DNA from: Winkia neuii subsp. neuii DSM 8576
GTDB lineage: Bacteria > Actinomycetota > Actinomycetes > Actinomycetales > Actinomycetaceae
Length of the DNA: 64,000 bases
Direction of reading: 5' to 3'
Assembly: GCF_000420405.1 (NCBI RefSeq)
Contig: NZ_ATUW01000004.1
Coordinates: forward strand, 62,001-126,000
Below are positions 10,521 through 19,409 of this stretch, one piece after another. Position 1 is the first letter of the stretch. Each line of letters begins with the position of its first letter. Below the pieces are notes generated by a model. It made no database searches. It was given only the letters and a program-made list of their open reading frames with translations, and was not told the origin of the DNA. The position numbers were made by a program, and so were the translations under genes.

Positions 10521-10552
10521 GCTGGAGGGGTCACATTAGTGGCCCCTCCAGC
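10521..10552 (+). promoter_or_regulatory. Perfect hairpin at the cydB-cydD junction enclosing the cydD start
   Basis: GCTGGAGGGG at 10521-10530 is perfectly complementary to CCCCTCCAGC at 10543-10552, with a 12-nt loop. The left arm contains the only good ribosome binding site for cydD (GGAGGGG), and the loop contains the cydD GTG (10539-10541). No T-run follows, so it is not a classical intrinsic terminator. It could lower cydD translation, protect the cydAB mRNA end, or both. These roles are inferred; the complementarity is directly visible. Confidence 0.7.
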
Positions 10553-12374
10553 CTCGTCATATGGTCAATCTGCAAATAAGTATGAAAGCCTAAGGCCTGT
10601 GAAACCATTCGATCCGCGTCTTCTAAAATACGCAAAATCTGCCCGTAACTATATTGCTCTAGTTGCGGTACTAGGGTTCATAACCGCGATCTTGGTAATC
10701 GCTCAGGACGTTCTAATTGCCTGGACCATTAGTCCGGTCATTACCGAGGGGAAAAAGCTGAGCGACGTAAAACACCTAGTTTGGGTGCTCCTAGGCGTAG
10801 CGCTTGCACGCGCGCTTGTTATGTTCGTCCGCGAATCCCAGTCCCACAAAGCAGCCACTAAAACTATCGTGGAACTGCGCCATAGTGTGCTTCGCAAAGC
10901 GATGCAACTAGGCCCTCGCTGGCAAGCCCGCAAGGGGGCAGACACCGTCACATTGCTAACACGCGCACTAGACGACCTCGGCCCCTACTTCGTAAACTAC
11001 CTCCCGCAGCTCATACTCACCTGCACCGTTACCCCAGCAGCCTTAGCGGTGATGCTCTGGCTCGATTGGCTCTCGGCAATTGTAGCCGTAATAACTATTC
11101 CGTTGATTCCTATCTTCATGATTTTGATTGGCAGACTCACTCAGGAGGCCTCCAACCGCCGTCTGGCCTCGATGCAGCAATTAGGCCGCCAACTGTTAGA
11201 TCTAATATCGGGGCTGACCACCCTCAAAGCGCTCGGGCGCGAACGGGGCCCCATTCGTGAAGTGCGCAAATTGGGTGACAACTACGCGCGCACCACTATG
11301 CGCACCCTTTCAGTTGCGTTCCTCTCTGGAGGCGTATTGGAGTTCATCGCTACACTTTCTGTAGCTCTGGTGGCGGTGGAAACTGGCTTCCGATTGGTGT
11401 ACGGAAATATTGGCCTAGCTCCCGCTTTAGCAGTAATAATGCTCGCCCCCGAGGTCTACCTGCCCCTACGCGAGGTAGGCAAACAATTCCATGCTTCCTC
11501 AAATGGTCTAGCTGCAGCTGAATCTGCATTTGCGATCTTAGAAACTCCACAGCTCGAGGCCGGCACCATCCCCGCCCCGGATCTAGCTCGCACTGACATC
11601 AAAGTTGAGGCATTGTCCGTTGCAGCACGCGGTATGTGGGCTCCTCACGAGCTAAGTTTCACCATGTCTCCGGGTTCTATGACCGCCCTCGTCGGTGCTT
11701 CCGGCGCAGGAAAAACAACTACTGTCATGGCTCTTTTGGGTTTGCAACGATTTGAGAGAGGAGCGATCCTACTTCATGGCGATACGAATGTAGCACTGAC
11801 CGACGTGAATATGGACTCTTGGCGACAACAAATTACCTGGGTCCCCCAATCCCCTGTACTGCTACCCGGATCAATAATCCAGAACATCTGTGACGAGCCT
11901 GCCAAACAGGCGACGCTCTGCCCAGACGGGGTCGCCACCGGACCACTCGCAGAGGCTGCCAGGGCAACTGGATTCGACGTGGTGGTGCGCTCTTGTAAAG
12001 ACGGCTGGCGCACCCAAATTGGCCAAGGCGGTGTCGGCCTGTCCGTGGGTCAACGGCAACGGCTCGCCCTCACCAGGGCACTGCTAGGAAAAGAACAGTT
12101 GGTCATACTGGACGAACCGACAGCCCATTTGGATGCACAGCTCGAAGCACAGGTAGCCCGCGCAGTAGTCAAGCTGCGTGAGCAAGGCAAAACGATCCTC
12201 CTCATCGCCCACCGCGCCCCCTTGCAAAAAGTAGCCGACCAACTCGTGCGCGTTACTTCTGCGCCCATGAGCGAAGAAGATAAAGAGCTTTTGACAAGCA
12301 ATGTCTCTGGAGCTGGAGCAGTGCCCCTAGAAGAATATGGTTTTCTAGACGAGAGAGCAGTGGAGCAAAAATGA
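10539..12374 (+). CDS. cydD: CydD-type ABC transporter, cytochrome bd assembly
   Basis: A 611-residue half-transporter with an N-terminal six-helix membrane domain (about 35-330) and a C-terminal ATPase. The ATPase has Walker A GASGAGKTTTV, signature LSVGQRQRLALTRALL and Walker B LVILDEPTAHLD. With CydC it forms a heterodimer required for bd oxidase maturation; reported substrates include thiols, and more recent work points to haem. The GTG at 10539 is favoured by GGAGGGG upstream, but this sits in a hairpin, and an in-frame GTG at 10599 preceded by AAGG is an alternative. The stop overlaps cydC by 4 bp. Confidence 0.93.
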   Translation: MAPPASSYGQSANKYESLRPVKPFDPRLLKYAKSARNYIALVAVLGFITAILVIAQDVLIAWTISPVITEGKKLSDVKHLVWVLLGVALARALVMFVRESQSHKAATKTIVELRHSVLRKAMQLGPRWQARKGADTVTLLTRALDDLGPYFVNYLPQLILTCTVTPAALAVMLWLDWLSAIVAVITIPLIPIFMILIGRLTQEASNRRLASMQQLGRQLLDLISGLTTLKALGRERGPIREVRKLGDNYARTTMRTLSVAFLSGGVLEFIATLSVALVAVETGFRLVYGNIGLAPALAVIMLAPEVYLPLREVGKQFHASSNGLAAAESAFAILETPQLEAGTIPAPDLARTDIKVEALSVAARGMWAPHELSFTMSPGSMTALVGASGAGKTTTVMALLGLQRFERGAILLHGDTNVALTDVNMDSWRQQITWVPQSPVLLPGSIIQNICDEPAKQATLCPDGVATGPLAEAARATGFDVVVRSCKDGWRTQIGQGGVGLSVGQRQRLALTRALLGKEQLVILDEPTAHLDAQLEAQVARAVVKLREQGKTILLIAHRAPLQKVADQLVRVTSAPMSEEDKELLTSNVSGAGAVPLEEYGFLDERAVEQK

Positions 12375-14131
12375 TTTTCTTGAAACCAGACGAATTCCGC
12401 GCTCTGCGCAAAACTCTGCGTCTTTTAAATATCAACAAGAAATGGTTCGCACTATCGGTGCTATTCGGTTCTCTGGGGCTTGGCGCAGCGGTTTCCCTCG
12501 GGGCAACCTCTGCTTGGCTTATCGCCCGAGCCTCCCAAATGCCCCCCGTACTTACACTGTCGGTCGCTGCCACAGGGGTGCGCATGTTCGGGATCTCTAG
12601 GGCAGTACTAAGGTACCTAGAGCGTCTTAGCTCACACTGGGTAGCCCTTTCCGGGATGGGGTCCCTACGCGCAGGAGTCTACGAATCGCTAGCCTCCTCC
12701 TCCACATCCAAGGTGGCCAGCATTAGACGCGGTGACCTGTTAGCACGCACTGGTGCAGATGTAGACGCCGTAGGGGATTTTGTAGTGAAATCCCTTCTGC
12801 CAGCAACGGTAGCAGTCGTGGTTGGAGTATTTACCTGCTTGGGAATTGCATTGCTAGATCCGAAATGTGCCCTGGTGCTGGCACTGTGCTTAGTTCTTTC
12901 CGGACTTATATCCCCCTTGCTCAGCGCCAAAGCCACCAGGAACGCTGAACTTGCCAACCAACGCGCTCGCACCGAGATGTCTAGTTCCGCAATGACCATG
13001 CTCGACGGCGCATCTGAATTAGCGGTGCTCGGACGTACCGAAGCGATGGACGCCCATTTTGTACGCACCGACCAGCAGCTAACGCAGGCAAAAGACAAGG
13101 CAGCCTATCCAAACGGCTGGGCAGGCGCAATGAACGATATAGCCACTTCCCTTTCAGTAATCGGAGCCATTGTCTTTGGCATCTGGGCGATGCACGCAGG
13201 AACGCTCTCTCCGGTCGGGCTCGCAGTAGTGGTGCTAACCCCCCTGTCCGCCTTTGAAGGTACCGCATTGCTAGGGCCGGCAGCCGTCCAGCTCGTAGCC
13301 TCTGCAGGAGCAGCAAAAAGGATTGAAGGACTGCTGGAAAACCCTGAGCACTACAAAAAATATTCTTCTTTCACCCCCGCCGGCTCCCGGCTGGAAGCAA
13401 AAGACTTAGCAATTGGTTGGCCCGGCGGTCCGGTAATTGCCGAAGGCATAAACCTGACAATCACGCCCTCTTCCCGCCTAGCAATTGTAGGGCCCTCGGG
13501 AATAGGCAAATCCACCCTGCTGTTCACACTTGCCGGCATGCTAGAACCCAAGGCTGGCAGTGTGCTAATTGACGGAAAACCCATCAGTTTGCTGTCTAGA
13601 CCAGCAGCCACCAAAGCGGTCACAGTAACGGCCGAAGACGCCCACATCTTCGAAACCACCGTTTTAGAAAACATTCGCGTCGCCCGCGGCGACATTTCGA
13701 AAGAGCAGGCTCACGCCCTTCTTTCGCAGGCAGGTCTTGGACAGTGGGCGGATTCCTTACCAGAAGGATTAGACACCGTAATTGGTTCTGGAGGAACTAC
13801 CATCTCTGGCGGTGAACGCAGGCGCATACTCATTGCCCGTGCGCTTGCCTCCGCGGCTCCCCTTATGTTGTTAGATGAGCCCGGCGAACACATAGACCCA
13901 AAAACTGCCGACAAAATTCTCTCCGACATCCTTTCCCCCAAAACTGACAAAGGTGTACTTGTCGTGACCCACCGCCTGTCTGCTCTTGGCGCCGCCGACG
14001 AGGTGCTTATGATGGCTCCAGATGGGGATAAAGCCAAAGTCGTCGCCCGCGGCAGCCACGGCACACTGATGCGTACAAACGATTCCTACGCGTGGGCAGC
14101 ACGACAGGAGGAATATGTATATGGAGACTGA
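12371..14131 (+). CDS. cydC: CydC-type ABC transporter, cytochrome bd assembly
   Basis: A 586-residue half-transporter, partner of CydD. The membrane domain (about 20-310) is followed by an ATPase with Walker A GPSGIGKSTLL, signature ISGGERRRILIARALAS and Walker B LMLLDEPGEHID. The D-loop region is altered (GEHID instead of the more usual TAHLD), as is often seen in one half of heterodimeric exporters. It overlaps cydD by 4 bp, and its 3' end overlaps the start of the downstream histidine kinase, suggesting the kinase is co-transcribed. Confidence 0.93.
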   Translation: MIFLKPDEFRALRKTLRLLNINKKWFALSVLFGSLGLGAAVSLGATSAWLIARASQMPPVLTLSVAATGVRMFGISRAVLRYLERLSSHWVALSGMGSLRAGVYESLASSSTSKVASIRRGDLLARTGADVDAVGDFVVKSLLPATVAVVVGVFTCLGIALLDPKCALVLALCLVLSGLISPLLSAKATRNAELANQRARTEMSSSAMTMLDGASELAVLGRTEAMDAHFVRTDQQLTQAKDKAAYPNGWAGAMNDIATSLSVIGAIVFGIWAMHAGTLSPVGLAVVVLTPLSAFEGTALLGPAAVQLVASAGAAKRIEGLLENPEHYKKYSSFTPAGSRLEAKDLAIGWPGGPVIAEGINLTITPSSRLAIVGPSGIGKSTLLFTLAGMLEPKAGSVLIDGKPISLLSRPAATKAVTVTAEDAHIFETTVLENIRVARGDISKEQAHALLSQAGLGQWADSLPEGLDTVIGSGGTTISGGERRRILIARALASAAPLMLLDEPGEHIDPKTADKILSDILSPKTDKGVLVVTHRLSALGAADEVLMMAPDGDKAKVVARGSHGTLMRTNDSYAWAARQEEYVYGD

Positions 14132-15785
14132 CCGACTGCACAAGGACATGTCGCTACTGACGGCCTTCTTAGAATTAGCTGGCCGCCTAGCAGTTCCCGG
14201 AGTGCTACAGGATTTTGTCAACAAGGCCTGCCAGCTAGTGGATGCTTCCTGCGGGTCAATGACTATGCTCGACAACCGGGGGGAACTCTCCAGAATCTAC
14301 CACTCCGGGATCGACGGGCTCGACATTCCCTCCCAACAATCCCTACTCTCTAAGGCCGAAAAGCAGATCGGACTAGCACACGGTCACGGAGTAATCCTGG
14401 GTCCAGACAACGAGCTGTTCAATTCCATCTGGCCGCAGGCACAGTCACTGATGTGCGTGCCCGTTTCTATGCACGAACAGATTATTGGCAGGCTCTACCT
14501 AATTAGTGACGACCGCGACTTTTCCGACGACGACCTCAAGGTTATATTGGGACTGGCTGCAGTAGCCGCCGTGGCAGTGGAAAATGCGCGCCTATACCAA
14601 GACGCGCGAAAACGCGAAAAATGGGTGAAAGTATCCCAATCACTTACCACGATGCTCCTAGAAGGCACTGACGAAGAAGAAGCACTGGAAGCCATCGCCC
14701 GCCGAGTGCGGGAGGTTGCCGAGGCCGACACAGCCCTGCTTATCCTTCCTTCGGTAGGCGACGTATACGCGTGCGAAATTGCTGACGGAGACGGAGCCCA
14801 AGGGCTAATTGGCCTGCGCTTCCCCGAAGATGGCAGGGCCATGTCCGTACTGCACGAAGGCGCCGGCCTAGTAGTAGATTCAATGCGCAGAGCGCAAACA
14901 ATGCGCGTACCCGAACTGTCAAAATGGGGCCCGGCGCTGTACGCCCCACTGCTAGCTCGCGGAACTGCAACCGGGGTCCTCCTCCTCTTGCGCAGGCCCG
15001 GCCACCCCGAGTTTACCCAGGGCGAACTGGAGCTTGCCGAATCCGTCTCAGCGCAGGCAGCTCTAGCCTTGGAATTGGCCTCAGCCCGGCACAGCGAGGA
15101 CATAGCCACACTGCTCGATGAACGTTCACGGATAGGCCGCGATCTACACGACCTAGCCATTCAGCAGTTATTTGCCACAGGCATGCAAATAGATGGAGCT
15201 AAACACGCCATTGCTACCGGCAAGCGTGACGACAAAGAGGCAATTGACATCCTCGAAAAAGCTCTCGCCTCCGTAGACGATTCAGTAAAACAAATTCGGG
15301 CCATCGTGCACAACCTACGCGAGCCAGATGCCGGTGTAGTACTCGTAGAACGACTGCGGCGAGAGGCATCCCTCGCACGCACCCTGCTGGGCTTTGCGCC
15401 CTCGCTAATAATTGTTGCCGACAATACTGAACTAACCGGCGACGACATTGACGAAGAAGAACTAATCCAGATGATCGACGATCAGGTCGGCTCCGACATA
15501 GCCGACGACGTAGTAGCTGTGGTCCGCGAAGGGCTTTCTAATGCCGCCCGCCACGCCCACGCCTCCTCGGTAATGGTTCGCGTTGACGTCTCGAGCAGAA
15601 TCCAACAAGGGCGCGTGCGCATCGAGGTAACCGACGACGGAGCCGGGCTGGACCGGTCAAATACCCGGCGCTCCGGACTAGATAACCTAGCGGCCCGTGC
15701 GCGCCGACACGGCGGCAATTTTTCAATTGGAGCGCGCCCCACCCACAGGGGAACGCTAATGGAATGGCAGGTGCCACTCAAATAG
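14121..15785 (+). CDS. GAF-domain sensor histidine kinase, DevS/NarX-like
   Basis: A cytosolic sensor kinase of 554 residues with no membrane segment. Two GAF-like domains (about 15-160 and 170-325) are followed by a HisKA_3 dimerisation domain with the phospho-acceptor His343 in RIGRDLHDLAIQQLF. The ATPase domain carries the N-box REGLSNAARHAHA and DDGAGL. An acidic stretch lies between these two parts. The layout matches the mycobacterial DevS/DosT and NarX families, which sense redox state or gases; which ligand binds here cannot be read. The start with optimal AGGAGG spacing is ATG 14121; ATG 14115 is an alternative. It overlaps cydC and probably partners the convergent regulator. Confidence 0.88.
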   Translation: METDRLHKDMSLLTAFLELAGRLAVPGVLQDFVNKACQLVDASCGSMTMLDNRGELSRIYHSGIDGLDIPSQQSLLSKAEKQIGLAHGHGVILGPDNELFNSIWPQAQSLMCVPVSMHEQIIGRLYLISDDRDFSDDDLKVILGLAAVAAVAVENARLYQDARKREKWVKVSQSLTTMLLEGTDEEEALEAIARRVREVAEADTALLILPSVGDVYACEIADGDGAQGLIGLRFPEDGRAMSVLHEGAGLVVDSMRRAQTMRVPELSKWGPALYAPLLARGTATGVLLLLRRPGHPEFTQGELELAESVSAQAALALELASARHSEDIATLLDERSRIGRDLHDLAIQQLFATGMQIDGAKHAIATGKRDDKEAIDILEKALASVDDSVKQIRAIVHNLREPDAGVVLVERLRREASLARTLLGFAPSLIIVADNTELTGDDIDEEELIQMIDDQVGSDIADDVVAVVREGLSNAARHAHASSVMVRVDVSSRIQQGRVRIEVTDDGAGLDRSNTRRSGLDNLAARARRHGGNFSIGARPTHRGTLMEWQVPLK

Positions 15786-15814
15786 AAATGGGTGGGCAAA
15801 TAGCCCACCCATTT
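15786..15814. terminator. Bidirectional intrinsic terminator between convergent kinase and regulator genes
   Basis: A perfect 12-bp stem (AAATGGGTGGGC at 15786-15797 pairing with 15803-15814) with loop AAATA. It begins immediately after the kinase stop codon and lies 13 bp from the regulator stop on the opposite strand. The stem ends in AAA/TTT on both sides, so it can act on both transcripts, although the T-runs are short. Confidence 0.85.
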
Positions 15815-15827
15815 AGATGCTCAGAGA

Positions 15828-16472
15828 CTAATTATTCCGCCATGCCTGCGCGCGTTGGCCGGCAACCCAGGCGGCAACTTGCGTGCGCCGCTGCAAACCC
15901 ATCTTTGCCAACAGCGAAGTAATATGGTTCTTCACCGTTTTCTCGGCAACGCCAAGCTTCTCGCCAATTTCACGATTAGACAGACCATCGCCGATGAGCT
16001 CCAAAACCTTCCGCTCAGACGAGGTCAAGTTCGCGGTTGGATCCCCGGAATCGGCACGCCGGCGCGTTACGGTGCGCTCATCTAGCAAGACGCGCCCCGA
16101 TGCCACAGCCCTAATCACATCAGTTATCTCGGCCCCCCTGACAGTTTTCAGAATATAGGCCCGTGCTCCAGCCTCTAAAGATTCTGCCAGCGCATCATCG
16201 TCGTCAAAAGAAGTTAAAACTATAGGGTGCGTATCCGGACAAAGTTCCTTCAGCCTGTTCATAACATCGATCCCAGTACCGTCAGGCAGCTGCAAATCAA
16301 CCAAAATAATATCCGGACGTACCAAATCAGCACGTCGAACCGCATCCTCGACAGATCCAGCTTCAGCAACTACCTCAAGACCATCGGCGCGGTCGACAAT
16401 TTCAGCAATACCACGGCGCACGATCTCGTGGTCGTCGACTATCATAACGCGAATATTCTTGTGCTCTTCCAT
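15828..16472 (-). CDS. NarL/LuxR-family response regulator, DevR-like
   Basis: A 214-residue two-domain regulator. The receiver domain shows the acidic pair in VMIVDDHE, the phospho-acceptor Asp in DIILVDLQLPDGTG, and a conserved Lys in ILKTVRG. The C-terminal LuxR helix-turn-helix is LTSSERKVLELIGDGLSNREIG followed by VAEKTVKNHITSLL. The preferred start is the ATG at 16472, spaced 8 nt from AGGA; a GTG two codons upstream is possible. It lies tail to tail with the GAF kinase gene, the most likely partner, and directly follows mutM on the same strand, so it may be made from the mutM transcript. Confidence 0.9.
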   Translation of the reverse strand: MEEHKNIRVMIVDDHEIVRRGIAEIVDRADGLEVVAEAGSVEDAVRRADLVRPDIILVDLQLPDGTGIDVMNRLKELCPDTHPIVLTSFDDDDALAESLEAGARAYILKTVRGAEITDVIRAVASGRVLLDERTVTRRRADSGDPTANLTSSERKVLELIGDGLSNREIGEKLGVAEKTVKNHITSLLAKMGLQRRTQVAAWVAGQRAQAWRNN

Positions 16473-16482
16473 ACCCACTATC

Positions 16483-17385
16483 CTAACCTGTGTGCGCCGC
16501 CAGCGATCCGCGCGGCGCCTTTTGACATCTTACGCAAACTGTACTCGAACGGCCGGCCACAACAATTTTTTTCAACGCCTGGCCACACCGCAAACACGGC
16601 TGGCCCGCCCTTCCATAAGCTGCCAGAGACCTAGCGAAATATCCAGCTTCGCCACTCGTATTGACGTATAGAGAATCGAATGAGGTTCCGCCCTCGGCAA
16701 GAGCACGCACCATTACCTCGCGAGCACTCTGGTAAACAGCTCTGATCTTCGGCTTAGTAAGCTCGCTGCCCCTGCGGAGTGGGTGCACCCCAGATAGCCA
16801 GAGGGACTCGTCAGCATAAATGTTGCCAACCCCCGAAGCCACCGTTTGATCAAGTAAAATGGCCTTTATCGCCCTATTAGAATGTTTCGCCAACCAGCTA
16901 ACGCGTTCCAAATCCAAATTCGGATCTAAAACGTCCCGCCCCACGTGGGCAAGCGAAACCGGCAACCGTTCATCACTATCGCCCCTCCCAGCAGGAACAC
17001 CCTTTAGCCCCGCAGCAAATTCCTCGACGCGCATATACCCGAATGTACGCTGATCCACGAACTGCAAGACCTTATTTTGCCCGATTAAAACGGCCCTCTC
17101 GTGCTTGTTGTATACGCGGCCCCCCAAGTGGACCAGCATCTGCCCAGACATTCCCAGGTGAACCACAAGTGCCCGATCGTTGTCTAAAACGCCCCAAAGA
17201 TACTTCCCTCGCACAGCCCACCCCAGAACCGTGCGCCCCCGCAAAGCCTGCTCGAGAGCGTGTGGACCGCCAACCATATGCCGGCTAGTACGTGGATGGG
17301 AGATCTTAGCGTCGACAATCAAAAACTGACTAGCATTCTTCGCCAGCCCCCGGCGAACTACCTCCACCTCAGGCAGTTCGGGCAT
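16483..17385 (-). CDS. mutM: Formamidopyrimidine-DNA glycosylase MutM/Fpg
   Basis: A 300-residue base-excision repair glycosylase/AP lyase for 8-oxoguanine and formamidopyrimidines. The start is fixed by chemistry: the mature protein must begin with Pro, and PELPEVEVVRRG follows the ATG at 17385, which has GGAAGGAAA upstream; the frame is open further but the extension is not Fpg-like. A C-terminal zinc finger with CLRCGQ and CVRCQ is present, slightly extended. The gene overlaps the rnc 3' end by 17 bp, as in many Actinobacteria (yceD-rnc-mutM). Confidence 0.95.
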   Translation of the reverse strand: MPELPEVEVVRRGLAKNASQFLIVDAKISHPRTSRHMVGGPHALEQALRGRTVLGWAVRGKYLWGVLDNDRALVVHLGMSGQMLVHLGGRVYNKHERAVLIGQNKVLQFVDQRTFGYMRVEEFAAGLKGVPAGRGDSDERLPVSLAHVGRDVLDPNLDLERVSWLAKHSNRAIKAILLDQTVASGVGNIYADESLWLSGVHPLRRGSELTKPKIRAVYQSAREVMVRALAEGGTSFDSLYVNTSGEAGYFARSLAAYGRAGQPCLRCGQALKKIVVAGRSSTVCVRCQKAPRGSLAAHTG

Positions 17386-18136
17386 TGATTTCCTTCCGCA
17401 CCGCTTCCACATCTACGTCAAAGCCCAATGGAGTCTGGATTTGGTAACGACGTTGCAATTCCTGAACGGCTGCGCGAGCAGCTTCGTGCTGCGCCAATTT
17501 CTTAGAGCTAGCAGTACCCTCAGCAACCGCTTTTCCGCCGATAAGGGCCGTGGCCGTAAAAACCCGAGCATGATCCGGGCCGGTGAAAGTAGACTCATAC
17601 TGCGGAGATTCCAGCTTGAGAGCCGCAGTTAGTTCCTGCAGAGTAGTTTTCCAATCCATGCCGATGCCACGTTGGACTACCTGGTCGAGTAGATCTGCCA
17701 AGAGGTTTTCGACTACTTTGCGAGTCTTTTCGAGCTTATGAGTGAGATAGGTAGCCCCGATCAAAGCCTCGACCGTATCAGAAAGAATCGAGTCTTTGTC
17801 GCGTCCCCCAGAGGCCGACTCCCCCTTGCCCAGCAAAATGTACGGCCCCAGATCGATTTTGCGGGCCACGGCTGCAAGCGCTGGCTGCGAAACCGTAGCG
17901 GCACGCATCTTAGCCAGGTGCCCCTCAGGATGGGAAGGGTAATCCCTGTACAATTTTTCGGTTACCACAATTGAAAGGACAGAATCCCCTAGAAATTCTA
18001 GGCGCTCATTAGTTGGAAGACCCCCTTCTTCGTTTGCGAAAGAACGGTGTGTCAGCGCCAAGACCAGAAGATCTGGATCAATGCCAATTCCCCATGCCTC
18101 AAGCAATTTGCGAACGTCAGCGGTACCGTTATTCAC
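17369..18136 (-). CDS. rnc: Ribonuclease III
   Basis: A 255-residue RNase III that cuts double-stranded RNA in rRNA processing. The catalytic domain contains NERLEFLGDSVL and the later acidic segment DTVEALIGATYL. A C-terminal double-stranded RNA-binding domain (about 165-235) follows, including the SSKKLAQHEAARAAV end. It overlaps yceD by 8 bp upstream and mutM downstream, so the three are probably one operon. The gene for ribosomal protein L32, which often lies between yceD and rnc, is absent. Confidence 0.95.
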   Translation of the reverse strand: MNNGTADVRKLLEAWGIGIDPDLLVLALTHRSFANEEGGLPTNERLEFLGDSVLSIVVTEKLYRDYPSHPEGHLAKMRAATVSQPALAAVARKIDLGPYILLGKGESASGGRDKDSILSDTVEALIGATYLTHKLEKTRKVVENLLADLLDQVVQRGIGMDWKTTLQELTAALKLESPQYESTFTGPDHARVFTATALIGGKAVAEGTASSKKLAQHEAARAAVQELQRRYQIQTPLGFDVDVEAVRKEINARTA

Positions 18137-18686
18137 TTTCTAGTTTATCCTTCAATTCGGCTAGGCCGGCCCACCGGGGGTCAACAATTACGTGTTCATG
18201 ATCTGGGTTATCCGCGAGCCGGATGCCACACTCCGGGCACAGACCCGGACAGTCCGGCCGGCATAGCGGGGCGAAAGGCAAATCGGCCACGATGGAATCG
18301 CGCAGCGTGTCGGCCAACGAAACCTCGTCTGATCCTACTGTAGGAAGTGAGGATGCCTCAGAATCGCCCTCGGCTACCATCCTTTCAATGTGGTCTTCAT
18401 AAAAGAACATCTGATCGGTGCTAATAGGCACCTGGAGGGTGAGCGGATCCAAACACCTGGAGCACTCCCCCTGCACCTGCGTGTGGCCATCGAGATGCGC
18501 CAACACACCATCCTCCAAAGAAGTAAGCCGCAGATGCACCGGCAACTTAGTAGAGTCTACTTTTAATACTTCGGTTCCCAGGTCCCTAGGAAGCGTAACC
18601 TCAAGGTCAAGTTCTATGGTGGAACCAACCTGGGCGGGCAGCTCACGCAGCGAAACGTTCAACCCCTCGTTAAAATCTGTGCTCAT
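18129..18686 (-). CDS. YceD/DUF177 family protein
   Basis: A 185-residue member of the YceD (DUF177) family. The conserved middle is CSRCLDPLTLQV, and a cysteine-rich motif near the C terminus is CRPDCPGLCPECG. In bacteria and plastids the family is linked to 23S rRNA or 50S subunit accumulation; the exact activity is not known to me. It sits between sepIVA and rnc and overlaps rnc by 8 bp. The four-cysteine tail suggests metal binding, which is an inference. Confidence 0.88.
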   Translation of the reverse strand: MSTDFNEGLNVSLRELPAQVGSTIELDLEVTLPRDLGTEVLKVDSTKLPVHLRLTSLEDGVLAHLDGHTQVQGECSRCLDPLTLQVPISTDQMFFYEDHIERMVAEGDSEASSLPTVGSDEVSLADTLRDSIVADLPFAPLCRPDCPGLCPECGIRLADNPDHEHVIVDPRWAGLAELKDKLESE

Positions 18687-19409
18687 CTACCGTCCTTTTC
18701 GAGACAGGGACTGACGCCCCCCGCGGGTTTGCCGCATAATCTGCTGGAGCAATCCTTCAAACTCTTCAAGCTTAGAATCCACATAGCGATCTGCATCGCC
18801 AGCCAGCTTGCCGGCTTTGCTTTGCGCTTCTGCAACCAGGTTCTGCGCCTTCTGCTGCGCCTTGGCAACGACCTCCTCTTGAGAAACAAGTTCGTCTGCC
18901 TTAGCCCTCGCCCTCGCAATCAAATCCTCGGCCCTAGCACGAGCGTTAGCCGCTAACTTTTCAGCCTCATCGTGCGCCTCCTGCAGTATTTGCTGAGAGC
19001 GAGATTCAGCCTCGGAAACGCTTTGTTGAGCCGACTTGTCCGCCTTGGCACGGGTGGTGGACGCATATTTGTCGGCCTCACTCCTAGCCTGCTCTGCCTT
19101 TGCATTCGCATCGGCTATGGTGGCAGCAGCCTCGGCGTCTGCCTGGTCTAGGACCTTGGAGGCATCTTGCACAATGCCGTCGGCCTGGACCAGATCGTAG
19201 GGCAGAGCTTCGCGCGCGTTGTGTAAAAGCTCGAGTGCTTCGGCCTGGTTTACCAATACCGACGCCGACATCGGCAACGACCTTCCCGAGGCGATCAATT
19301 CGCTGAGTCGGTCCAAAACCGCAATCACGTCCGAAGGAGCGTACTGTTCTTCGACCCCTTCCAAAGTATCTACCTGATCCGTTTTGGGATCATTTTCCTC
19401 GTTGCTCAT
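18687..19409 (-). CDS. sepIVA: SepIVA-like DivIVA-family septation factor
   Basis: A 240-residue, almost entirely helical protein. A short N-terminal region (SDVIAVLDRLSELIASGRSLPMS) is followed by ~150 residues of Ala/Glu/Lys-rich coiled coil. The conserved tail reads YVDSKLEEFEGLLQQIMR then GGRQSL. Layout, tail motif and position upstream of yceD-rnc match mycobacterial SepIVA (Rv2927c), a DivIVA-domain protein needed for septation and localised to the cell pole and septum. It overlaps coaD by 4 bp. A generic DivIVA-like coiled coil is the alternative. Confidence 0.8.
   Translation of the reverse strand: MSNEENDPKTDQVDTLEGVEEQYAPSDVIAVLDRLSELIASGRSLPMSASVLVNQAEALELLHNAREALPYDLVQADGIVQDASKVLDQADAEAAATIADANAKAEQARSEADKYASTTRAKADKSAQQSVSEAESRSQQILQEAHDEAEKLAANARARAEDLIARARAKADELVSQEEVVAKAQQKAQNLVAEAQSKAGKLAGDADRYVDSKLEEFEGLLQQIMRQTRGGRQSLSRKGR

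Noticed and set aside
14495-15160. A 221-codon open frame on the minus strand
   Set aside because: It is antisense to the GAF histidine kinase, rich in Arg/Ser as expected for a shadow frame, with no family motif.
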